A stretch of 64,000 nt of DNA from positions 2,866,501 through 2,930,500 of the forward strand of contig NC_088338.1 in NCBI RefSeq assembly GCF_036884655.1, in the 5' to 3' direction. The DNA is from Musa acuminata AAA Group (Eukaryota; Streptophyta; Magnoliopsida; Zingiberales; Musaceae). The position numbers and the translations under genes were made by a program. This document shows positions 28,151 through 39,085 of this stretch, one piece after another. The stretch's first letter is position 1. Every line of letters begins with the position of its first letter. The notes below the pieces were generated by a model that was not told the DNA's origin, searched no databases, and was given only the letters and a program-made list of their open reading frames with translations.

Positions 28151-31100
28151 ATGGGTTGTGTGTCTTCTAAGCATGTTGTCAAACACCCACCGGGGTACGA
28201 AGATCCCATTATACTTGCTTCTGAAACAGCTTGTAAGTATCTACCATTTCTCTTTTTCTCCTTTTGTTTTTCCCTAAAACTTTCTGTAATTTATCATGGT
28301 TGTGTAATATTTCACACTAACATTCTAATAATTCCCAGACACTGCTGTTGTGTATTTTTATGATGTGCCATTACAAGATCTTGTTTGCCTTCTCATCCAT
28401 TATAGCATTTTGAAGATACTGGAACAAAACCCATGGACTCAGTTACATTTTTTTATTCAAAACTTCTCTATTGATACATGTTGATGTTCTTGAATTTTCT
28501 TGGCCAATAGCAGCCCACTTGACGTTTTGCTTATACTTGTATCAAATGTTCCAGTATTTTATTATGTGCTCGAATTTCTTATCAGTTACAAGTGCAGCAT
28601 ATACGATTTATTAAGAGCTTATGGTATCTTGACCAAGGTTTGCCTTCTCGGGTACCGGACCCACTTTGGCAATCTGTTTGAATAGTACATACCAGTTTGT
28701 ACCAATGTATCAGCACATGGTATGCCGGTGCTTATCGGTGTTTCGATGTGGAAGAGAAAGAGGTTGAAGAGGGTGGGCCGATGAAGGAATAGAGGAAGAA
28801 GGAGAAAGGAAGAAGAAGAAGAAGTGTAGTGATACTTGGGAAGCAGCAGTAGCGTTGAAGGGAAGCAGCAACATTACAGCTGCAAAGAGGCAGTGCTGCT
28901 GCAGCGGCGAAGCGACGAAGAGGTAGTGCCACTGCAACAATGAAGCGGAAAATAAGTAGCACCGGTACAGCATCGCAGCGGCGAAGCGGAAAATAAGTAG
29001 CACCGGTACAGCATCGCAGCGGCGAAGCGGAAAATAAGTAGCACCGGTACAGCATCGCAGTGGCAAAGCGATGAAGAGGCAGCGCTACGGCTTTGTACTC
29101 AAGAAGAGCCCTGATCCGTTTTGTTTTAATGCTGAAATGGATTGGACCCCACCACTTTTTGATTTTTTTATTATTTTAATTTGGACTGCCCGAAACGGGG
29201 TGGTCTGCGTATCGGTCCATGACCGGACCGATACGTATCGCTCGTACCATACCATTTCGGGCAGTACAGCAATTGTTGATGTTGATTATGTATGTGTTGC
29301 CAAAATGACCATCTCTTTGTATTGCATGGCAGTCACTGTACATGAAGTAGAAGCACTCTATGAGCTATTTAAAAAGTTGAGCTTTTCAATAATCAAGGAT
29401 GGACTTATCCACAAGGTATTTACTATGCTTAGCAATTGACCTACAACACAATACCTTATTTTCTTCGTTGCTTTTGTATATTTACTCTTAGATCATCTCA
29501 TCGAGCAGGAAGAATTTCAGCTTGCTTTATTCAGGAACAGCAACAGGAAGAATCTCTTTGCCGACAGGGTCAGTATGATGGTTTATAATTGAAACTTGTT
29601 TACTCTAATTATCTATCCAAGGATTTTCTGTTAACAGTTGGCTTCTATTTATCTGATTGAATCTACTGTTTTATGATTTATCCTTCTTTTCTTTCCATTT
29701 TGTCACAAGGACATGATTGTTTTTTGTACTGGCAAACTTAATGGAAGTACTTCTCAAAAATAAAGGTGATTCATAGTTGAAATATGATATGTCATATTTT
29801 AAATTTTTTGCAGGTGTTTGATTTGTTTGACATAAAAAACAATGGGGTTATTGAGTTTGGAGAATTTGTTCGATCACTTAGCATCTTTCACCCAAATACT
29901 CCCAAAGCTGAGAAAATTGCATGTACGAAATTCTTTATATCATGCCTTCTGGTAGTCTGGTCTTCAAAGTGAAATAGATCAGTTGGTGATAGTTCTCAAA
30001 ATCAGATTTAGTCAGTCTACTTATTATTAGTAATTTCTTATTGATGCAATTTCAAATATAGCTTATGCCTCAATAATGTTCTTTTTTATCCCTGCAGTTG
30101 CATTTAAATTGTATGATTTAAGGCAAACAGGCTACATAGAGCGTGAGGAGGTGAGTGTCATTTCTTGTTTCTCTTAGATTCCATTTGTTATCATATGATA
30201 TCGCAGAACACCTGGACAACTGGTATCTTTTTCTGTGTATCAAATTTTTAGATATTTCCATTTTGTTGGCAAAGATTGTGAAACATCACTAAGGTTTAGA
30301 ACTCCTATAAGGTACCAAACAAAGAAGTAATCATAGAATATTGAAAAATGGTTAAAACTATATAAAACACTGCATATTCTATGTGTTGTCTGTACAACAT
30401 GCTCAAGTACCACTATGTTAAGTTTTCTGATTTTATCATTGTAGATGTTGCTTTTGCATAAAGAATAATATCTTACGTAGCATTATAATTGACACTCATG
30501 CATGTAGGCCTAACCACGGTTCCGGTTACTGGAACCTCCCCAAAACCAAGAACCAGAACTGAACTGACAAGAGCCAGTTTCAGAATCGGAATCGACGGTT
30601 TTGGTTCGAACAACCAATTTTTTATTAATTTTAATTAAAAAAATTTAAAATATAAAAAATTATAAATTTATTTTTGAATAATAAAAAAATAAGATTATGG
30701 AATTAGTGGTTCAAACCAGAATCGTAACTGCTAGCTCTGTTTTGGTTTTCCAAACCTAGGAACCGGAACCAAACTGCCCGGGGCCAGTTCCGGTTTGATT
30801 TGGAATAGGCAAACCACTGGGCCAGTTCGGTTTCGGTTCGGTTCGGTTCTGGTTCTGGTTCTGGTTCAAACTGAATCGTGGTCAGGCCTATATTCATGTG
30901 CCTCTAAATTCTTCCTTAATCTGTCTGATTGATCTTGAGTTCCCCAACGTAGCCTACTTTTTGTCTTAGAAGAAATATGCTGATGAAGTATCTAAAACTG
31001 TTTTTATTCATATAGTGGTACTTCCTATTTTTTAAAGAATTTGTTATAAAGGATTGTAAAAGATTTTCAGGCTAAAATTTTGGTGTCTCTCAAACAGAGA

Positions 31101-34100
31101 CTACAGTATGATAATTCAGTAACATCTGAAAGTCTGATGATTTCCATAACTATCACAACTCAGACTACTTCTAATAGGTGCTTCTTAGACTAAGGCAGAC
31201 ACCAAACTGGATATGAATCAAGAAGTTTTAGAATTCTGCTTTACTATGTGGTCTTTGAGAAGGATACAACTTTGTGTATGACATCATTGATCTGGTTCCT
31301 TCTACTGGATCATGTAAAGGGAGTAGGTCTGTTCTACGATCTCAAAACTGCATAATAAACAAGGTGGACAGTCCTACCTGAGCAAACGGTCCTTAAGTAC
31401 CACCATAGGCTATATTTTTCTTGGCTTTGTCTAATGAATGTCAGAGCTAGAACATAAGTTGATTATCACAAACTCCAGTAATTTGTTATGCAAGGTTTTC
31501 AATTGAGTACTGGCCGCATGTCAGTCCATGGTTGGATCAGTATGGCTCTGGTCCATTCCTACATGCTGACATAATTCATAGACTTAACTGGTTTTGCTTA
31601 GGTTGTGTGCACTCCTATCACACCCGCTCACAAAAGATCAATTTTTCCATAACCTCAAACAGTCCCCTGAAGATCTGCATACAAAGAAAATGGTTTAGTG
31701 ATGAGCAAATGTTGGGCAAACTGCCACCACGCTCCATCAAGGTGTGATTGAGTATCACATAAGCGTGACTCAACAAATAATTAGCAATTGAAAATTCACA
31801 AACTTTGCTTGTTTGGGATGATCATGAGACAAAGGGTCCAAGGCTAGCCCGTCGCTCGCAAAGTCCCCACTCACAAGTGCATGACTACAAGGCCATGAAA
31901 CAATCAAATCCTGAACACCACACAAAGCTCCATTCAGCCTCGTGTCATCTAAGGCTTTGGTTTTAAGGTGCTTTGATGACCGATGAATTTTCTTCCACAT
32001 GCCGAGATGTTTTTGCAGCTAAAGGTAGTTTTGCCTCCGCATGATGATCACCCATGAACTCCGCTTATAAGATGAAACGACCATATGACTTAACAAAAAT
32101 ATGGCTACCAAGACTTCTACAAGCTTTGTTACATGTTGTTTAAACCATGCACAAACCGAAAAGATTGATGGCTATGCAGACAAGACTTTGCACATTGTGA
32201 GCGTGCTCAAATGGTCCGGGACAACATGGTACCCTAGGACATACCACGAAAAAGTACAAATGAAAAGGTGGGGTGGGGTGGGGGTGGGAGGGGTTGGGTT
32301 GGGGTGGTGTGGGATAGAGAGGAGAAGAAGAAGAGGAGGACAAGGTATCAGTAGTGGCGGCGAAGGAGCAAGAGGAGGAGGAAGGAGAGGAGTACAAGAA
32401 GGCCGAGGAGAACCAGAAGCAACTAGTAAGGGCCGAAAGTAGTTGGCAGTGCAACAAGCGATGGTGCATACCCAGTTTACATGGCTTACCAAATGATAAT
32501 CTCCGTTTTGGAAGTGGACCCTCCAGTTTAGGGTGGTCCATGTGCCAATAACCTAGGAGACCGATTCTTTGAACTATGTTGATATATAAGCATTGAAACA
32601 ATGGCTTTTGATATGTGGCAAGATGAGTTGAGTTGATTCCATAATTGCAATAGAGAGGAGAAGAAGAAGAGGAGGACAAGGTATCAGTAGTGGCGGCGAA
32701 GGAGCAAGAGGAGGAGGAAGGAGAGGAGTACAAGAAGGCCGAGGAGAACCAGAAGCAACTAGTAAGGGCCGAAAGTAGTTGGCAGTGCAACAAGCGATGG
32801 TGCATACCCAGTTTACATGGCTTACCAAATGATAATCTCCGTTTTGGAAGTGGACCCTCCAGTTTAGGGTGGTCCATGTGCCAATAACCTAGGAGACCGA
32901 TTCTTTGAACTATGTTGATATATAAGCATTGAAACAATGGCTTTTGATATGTGGCAAGATGAGTTGAGTTGATTCCATAATTGCAATAGAGAGGAGAAGA
33001 AGAAGAGGAGGACAAGGTATCAGTAGTGGCGGCGAAGGAGCAAGAGGAGGAGGAAGGAGAGGAGTACAAGAAGGCCGAGGAGAACCAGAAGCAACTAGTA
33101 AGGGCCGAAAGTAGTTGGCAGTGCAACAAGCGATGGTGCATACCCAGTTTACATGGCTTACCAAATGATAATCTCCGTTTTGGAAGTGGACCCTCCAGTT
33201 TAGGGTGGTCCATGTGCCAATAACCTAGGAGACCGATTCTTTGAACTATGTTGATATATAAGCATTGAAACAATGGCTTTTGATATGTGGCAAGATGAGT
33301 TGAGTTGATTCCATAATTGCAATATAAGTTCCATCACTTGAAGAGCCAATTTATGCCATTCTACTACATACTTTATATACCTTAGATTTTGCATTTATTG
33401 GCTTACCCTATTTTAGGAGTAATGTGTAATGCTTGTTTGTTGGACTATGCCTTGTATACTGAGAATAAACCTGTATGGATAATTTATTTTGAATGTTGTC
33501 ATGCTTTATCTCATTTGAGAATAATATTCTTCTTTTTGGTTGATTTTAACAGTTGAAGGAGATGGTATTGGCTCTTCTCGATGAATCTGATGTGTTTCTT
33601 TCCAATGAAATTGTTGAGACAATCGTGGGTAATGTAAGATTGAAACTTCTTAATGAAGATAGTTTCGTATTTATTACATCATTTATTGTTGTAACTTCCT
33701 CTGTCAAAGTCTATTCTTATTTCCATCTCTTGTAGACTTTTGTTCAGGCAGATCTAAATGGCGATGGGAAGATAGATCTAGATGAATGGAGGGAATTTGT
33801 TAAAAAAAATCCATCCTTGATCAGAAATATGACTCTTCCATACTTGAAGTAAGTCTTAAACTGAAGTTTCGCACTTTCAGCATCTATTGTCTTCTTATCT
33901 GTCTTAACATTATTTTGGTTAGAATTTTCTGATTATGTCATGTATGGTAGGTTTAATGTTCCATTAAGATTTAAATGTTGTCAATAAGCAAATTATTAAT
34001 CAAAATCTCATATACATGAAAGATTTTGTGCATCTTTATTGATGATGTGGTCTCATCAGAAACCTTGGTCGATCGTATGACCAGGGATGGGCCCTGCACG

Positions 34101-34499
34101 ACTTTGCTCTTTCGAGGTGGATTCTGAGGTTGCATCTTCACACGACTGACTTTAAACTCACCAACCGATCAACTGCATCTCTTCCCCAAGTCCTCTGTGA
34201 CCATCATCTTTATATATGCTTGACTTTCCTGTTCTAAGAATGTCTTATGCAATTAAAAATAAGAACAAGAATCAATTAGTTATAGTTCAATTTTAACGCA
34301 CATATCTATTAGCAAAAAAAGGTTTTCCCTAATTCATTGTTGCTAAATGTGTCCAACCACCTTAATATCTAAAATGATATGCCATTTCGATCTCATTTGT
34401 GTTGGCGCATATGGGAATTGTTTCTGCAGGGACATAAGCATGGCCTTTCCGAGCTTTGTCATGCACTCAGAAGGCAGTGATGATCCAGACACGACTTAG
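28151..34499 (+). CDS. CBL4: Calcineurin B-like calcium sensor, CBL4/SOS3-type, copy B
   Basis: This is the tandem paralogue of copy A, with the same eight-exon structure and identical exon lengths: 28151-28232, 29333-29415, 29509-29568, 29814-29922, 30098-30150, 33553-33633, 33736-33848, 34430-34499 (216 residues). The N-terminus MGCVSSKH fits lipid anchoring. EF1 keeps Gly51 (KDGLIHKEE), EF2 is [14 protein letters not shown]3 [12 protein letters not shown] matches the SOS3 pattern, and EF4 is [12 protein letters not shown]. The C-terminal SFPSF motif is present. All sites are GT-AG and there are no stops. Compared with A, introns 1 and 5 are longer because of private insertions (28632-29275, 30505-30890) and a 336-bp triplication. 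By motif this copy is the more conventional CBL4. Role in salt response is inferred from family knowledge. Confidence 0.94.
28632..29275. mobile_element. TACCG-rich insertion in intron 1 of CBL copy B
   Basis: Copy A runs straight from TTAAGAGCTTTTGGTATGC into GACTATGCATATGTTGCC, while copy B has about 640 bp between the matching words. The insert begins near CAAGGTTTGCCTTCTCGGGT, contains GTACCGG, TATGCCGGTG and ACCGATACGTATCG words at both sides, and carries three 41-bp units at about 28940-29060. Similar TACCG-rich DNA lies at 45362-45640, 54177-54420 and 56290-56500. No protein domain; class unknown. Confidence 0.6.
28940..29060 (+). repeat. 41-bp tandem repeat, three units
   Basis: The unit contains GAAGCGGAAAATAAGTAGCA followed by CCGGTACAGCATCGCAG. 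The first unit is slightly diverged at its left edge; the next two are near-identical. It lies inside the TACCG-rich insert. Confidence 0.85.
30505..30890. mobile_element. MITE with 18-bp inverted ends in intron 5 of CBL copy B
   Basis: The left end TAGGCCTAACCACGGTTC and right end GAATCGTGGTCAGGCCTA are inverted repeats with two mismatches. Inside, GGTTCCGGTT/AACCGGAACC and (GGTTCT)n words are also inverted. Copy A has no insert at the matching position (ATTCATATGCATGTGCATCT near 19101). Flanks ATGCATG and ATTCATG may be a decayed 7-8 bp target duplication, which would suit a hAT-type element. Confidence 0.75.
32317..33323 (+). repeat. Three 336-bp tandem repeats in intron 5 of CBL copy B
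   Basis: Units start near 32317, 32653 and 32989 with GAGAGGAGAAGAAGAAGAGG and end with GAGTTGATTCCATAATTGCA. By eye the units are identical. Because 336 is a multiple of three, they create a spurious 377-codon open frame on the minus strand. Copy A has one diverged unit (about 20520-20945). Confidence 0.93.
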
Positions 34500-35981
34500 T
34501 ATGATAACATCCACTATCACAAAGGTTCCAATCCAGACCACTGCATATCAAATGTAGATCCTGACCAGAAACTGCTTCAAGAGGTGGGTTCTGTGTAAGA
34601 TGATGATGCTTTTTTCTGCAAACCACCTTCTGCCAAAGTAATGCTGAACCTTATGCATTTTAGCCTTGGGAGTTGATGTTTGTTATTTTTCATGTATCTC
34701 CTGGAGGCCAATATTAGCTTCATGAACTCTGGCCACTTGTCATGTACATACAAAGTGTTACTTAATAGTGATATAGTTTGTGTGGCTAAAAATAATGTAA
34801 AGACTGTGCATGGATTTGAACACTCTTCCCTCTTTTTGTGAAGACGTTATATTAATATGTACTCATCATCGATCATCAGCTTGCACATTGATTAATTTTC
34901 GTATATAACTACATAAAATGATCGTTTATGAGAGAATAATTAGCATCCAATAGTTAAATGAACCATCTGGTATTATAACTAAGTTAAAATCTCCTGGCAG
35001 ATTTGATGTTCCATTAGTCCAAAATAAACCAACTTAATTCTCTTCTTCTTACATCCAAAACCAGCTTTGAAAACTGCATGCTTCAAAATTTAATTATGGA
35101 GGTGAGAGGGACTACCTTCGAAGCACATAAACAAATGATCTGTTAAATGAGCAGAACGATGATAATACTAGCAAGTCTTAAATGTGTAGGCAACAACGAG
35201 AAGGTAATCCAAGTGGAAGAACTCGAGTGTAGAAAATTTCTTCAGCTTATGGCATTTGAAGTGAAGCTTCAAAAAAGAAATTGGAAATGAATCGATCCAT
35301 CAATTTTATCCTTTTCTTTTATTTTTTTCCCCCATAATCTCTTATTTCGTCGCTCCATGTCATCCTTTAAGGTGAAAGAAGAAGATGACAAGAGGAGGAG
35401 AAAATGAAAGAAGAAGAAGAAGAAAGTATTTATTTTTATTTTCAAATGAATGATTTAAAAATATTAAAAAATATTAATATTTTTAAATTATTCCTTTACA
35501 ATCGTACGTAAATATTCTATTCTTCTTTCTTCTTCCTTTGCAATCGTAACATCGAGGGAAGACAAGTAGCATCATGACGACAAGCCGTGTCGATAGCAAC
35601 AATGATGATGACAACCTCAATAGGGAGTGAGATAAAAAAAAAATAACAGGACTATGATAAATAGGCAATGCTTTGAAAAAAGAACAGGAAAAGATCAACA
35701 AGAGAAATATTTTTAGTAATTGGATCAAAAATTAACCTATAATTATCGCGAGTGAAAACACATTAAAAATATGATGTATTATTTAACTTAATAATTTTAA
35801 TTTTAATTTTTTTTTATGAATTCAATGAAAGGAATATATGAGAAGAATCTTAATATTTAGACATATATGAATATTTATCAAGCTCGCTATTTACAGACTT
35901 CAAAACGATACGTAGAATGACGTTATAGAAACCGTCTCATCCACATGTACCGAAGTATTCTCACAGCACAGATCGGTAGTA
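34500..35981. other. Intergenic DNA between CBL copy B and the aquaporin
   Basis: The first 270 bp match the copy A 3' flank. The remainder is AT-rich with GAAGAA-rich tracts near 35380-35425. No gene or clear repeat recognised. Confidence 0.5.
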
Positions 35982-37184
35982 TCAAAAGCCGACTTCGTCA
36001 TCTATGGGAAGGAGAACGCCATGCGTCCCGGCGACGTAGAGGTGGTGGTGAGCGAACCCTGCGAGGCCACTTCCGACGAGGGGCCCCAGCCAATACACCC
36101 AGTGATTGGTCCAGTCCCAGTTGGCCAGCGCCGGCCCGAATGACCTCGCCGGGTTCATCGACGCGCCGGAGAAGGCCCCGCCGGCCAAGGAGTTGGCGCC
36201 GACGGTGAGGCCGATGAGGAGGGGAGCGGAGCCGGCGATTGCGCCCTTCTTGGGGTCCATGATCAAGGCGTAGATGGCGAAGACCATGGAGAAGGTGAAG
36301 ACGGCCTCCATGATCACGCCTTGGAGCGGATCCATTCCTGCAGCAAGTGCATGAACTGGGAGTACATCCTGCATCAAGAGTAGTGCTGTAATGTATTGAA
36401 AATAAATATTTATTAAATTATATTTGAGATTTTAATTTGCTGTTTTTATTAACATATTTTAATTCGAAATTGGAAGGCAGAACATCAAATCAAATCAAAC
36501 CCTTCTCCTCTATGCTTGTTTGAAATATACTATTTGGATTCATATAATGTTCAACTACACACCTTTCATGCTTCGAATGAAGCAATTACGTATGCAAGGA
36601 GTGCATCCTTCGTCACCAAGAAAGGAGATATATAGCAACGATCGGATTCGATTCTGGCCAGCTGATTGCCAAGAAAGGAGGAATGAAGAAGGGGAAGTGA
36701 TAAGGGAAGCGTGGTCGAGCTTACCAGTCCTGCAGTAACGTACTTGAGGAGAAGGCAGGCCATGGAGGAGCCCAATAGCTGGGCGATCACGTAGAGGACG
36801 CAGCGGACGACGGTGACGTAGCCGCCGGCCGCAAACCCGATGGTGACGGCGGGGTTCAGGTGGCCGGCCGAGACATCGAGGCCAACCGCTGTAATCACCG
36901 CCACCAGCATCGCATGAGCTGCTGCCGGGGCCGCCACCACCCACATGATCCGGTCCTCGCCTCCTGCGACCTCCTCTGCAACCACCACCACCACCGCCGT
37001 CGCCATCACCACCATGCACACATAACAGGCTCAGAAATGGAAAGCTGGGTTAATTACCTGCAGTCATGGCGGCGCCGACCCCGGCGAAGACAAAGAGGAA
37101 GGTGAGGAGCAGTTCGGTGAAGACCGAACGGACAAAGTCCGGCTCAACCGCCTCGTTTCTGCTGCCTAACGTTATCTTTCTCAT
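35982..37184 (-). CDS. TIP4: Tonoplast intrinsic protein (aquaporin), TIP4-like
   Basis: TIPs are six-helix vacuolar-membrane channels for water and small solutes such as glycerol, urea or ammonia. Exons, read on the minus strand, are 37184-37058, 36975-36725 and 36368-35982 (127, 251 and 387 nt; 254 residues, normal for a TIP). Both pore boxes are present: NPA at 83-85 in [11 protein letters not shown] and NPA at 198-200 in [14 protein letters not shown]. By alignment the selectivity filter is His63, Thr181, Ala195 and Arg201; Arg after the second NPA excludes TIP1. [12 protein letters not shown] and [20 protein letters not shown] resemble TIP4 members. The start ATG at 37184 gives the family N-terminus [20 protein letters not shown]. 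The first 42 codons and the NPA region are GC-rich. A CT-rich run (plus-strand GA, about 37246-37265) sits in the promoter/leader. Subgroup TIP4 is likely, not proven. Confidence 0.93.
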
Positions 37185-39043
37185 TTCCTGAGATGTAGTA
37201 GTATTCTTTTGTTGCTTCTCAGGGTTGAAGTGACTATATACATGTAGAGAGAGAGAGAGAGAGAGTTCATTTCACAATTTGATAGAGCCGTCCTATTATT
37301 GCTAGATAAAAATCATTATGTTAAATGAATTGCTCAGAGCTAATTAAGGAATAGGTAAAGAGGTCGATGGTTGACTTAGATTGCTCGGCCAATTTGAGTC
37401 GATCTCGATTCAACTTGTGCTAAAAATCTTCAAATTCATTTGATATATTTGATGGTATTTAATCTGACGTCGATCTATACTAAGACTAATATCGAACGTT
37501 TTACACTAAGATTAACGTTAGGTTGGGCGAGACTTCGATACGATATTTCGATGTCTGGATATCTCTAATGCTTAAGTTAGATTTCTGAAGTGGATTAAGC
37601 ACAAGTGTAACGAGAAAATCTTGATAACCACCGTCAGTTTCCTTTATATATATATCAATCTTTTTTATATTTAAGAGGAATATTTCGCATAACAAAAATT
37701 ATTTAAAAAATTCTTGATGCTTAGCATAATCATCAATCGGCGATCGAGGACTTTTGACTTTTATACTAACTATAATGTTATCTGTCGAAATATGATTGGG
37801 CATAAATATTTCGCTTATCCAAGATAAACTTAACCCCTCACGTCCTCCAAAACATAAAGGAATTTAGATAAGCTTATGACTAATATGAAACTACTATCAT
37901 TCATTGTCTCTTTTCTTTTTCCCTTCCTTATTTGAGATGAGCCATCTCATGCATCATTTATGTGTCATGACTTTGGCACCAAGCTAAAGGGTCAGTTTCA
38001 GAATCCTAAATCTGGGAAAGCTTGAACTTTTAGAATTGAATGTAAGCTCAGCAAGGAGTTCCAATTGCAAGAAAGAAGCATATTTTGAGTCCATGCTTGA
38101 TGAAGATGTTGATGAATAAGAGCATGAAAAAGGAGCACAAGTCTTAAAGCATCTTTTGCTCTCTCAGACCACACAAGAAATGGACCACGGGACAGGAGGA
38201 TGAAAGAAGAGGGATATGACATTGAAGGATTCAGATGTCGTTCAGCATCCAGTAGCCATTGATTCACAGACAAGTCATGTTGATGTGATTATAAAAGGCA
38301 AGATAACACTCTCATGGAAAATGGAGTATGAGACAGAAGGAGAGGGGATGAGACCCACCAACAAGACTTGGATTCCATCTTCTTCTTCTTCTTCTTCTTC
38401 TTCTTCTTCTTTGATAGTACAGGAATGAGAATGAGGGAGATGATGCACCAAATTCCGACGATTAACGATTAGGAGGAGGAGAAGGAGAATAAAAAGAAAA
38501 AGATATTATATAGGAGTTAAAATAGTATTAAAATTATGTGATAAATTAAAAGCATTTTACAGATGAATATATTACGAATATTGAAAGTTCTATTTCTTTT
38601 ATAAAATATATAATTATATTTAAGTTCATAGGTAGAAAAAAAATATGCTACAAGGATTCAGATAAGCTCTTGATTCTTGGTTTTCCTGTTTCTTTATTGT
38701 TGCCATCTGAGATATTTCAACCTTCAAGCCTTTTCAATCGATTCAGATGCACGTCTATTTTTCCCCATGAAAGGAGGGTGAGAAGAAGCACAGACAGGAC
38801 TCCACATATGGGAGAGGGAGGAAGAGGATGAGGTGGTGTAACGTTAATCAATGCAACTTGAATGGACATGCAGAGGACATCCAACAAAAAAAGTCCATCA
38901 CGTAATCTGCACTCGGTGTCGTTCTCCTCCATCATATAACACATCTAACGCACATCACTCTCTTTCTATCGATCTAATCTGCAGTTATCAGAGGAACATA
39001 CCAATCCGAAGTGTCCAATGCCTTGTCGTGCCCTTTCTGTGGA

Positions 39044-39085
<42 letters not shown>

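Larger units (their letters stand above)
30151..33552 (+). other. Intron 5 of CBL copy B
   Basis: This 3.4 kb intron is the counterpart of 18753-21177, enlarged by the MITE at 30505 and by the three 336-bp units at 32317. The rest aligns with copy A. Confidence 0.75.

Noticed and set aside
32140..33273. 377-codon open frame on the minus strand
   Set aside because: It consists of a 112-codon unit repeated three times because the 336-bp DNA repeat is a multiple of three. It lies in an intron of CBL copy B, is rich in Ser/Pro, and has no domain.
36555..37019. 154-codon minus-strand frame in the aquaporin region
   Set aside because: A shifted shadow of TIP exon 2 that also reads into the intron.
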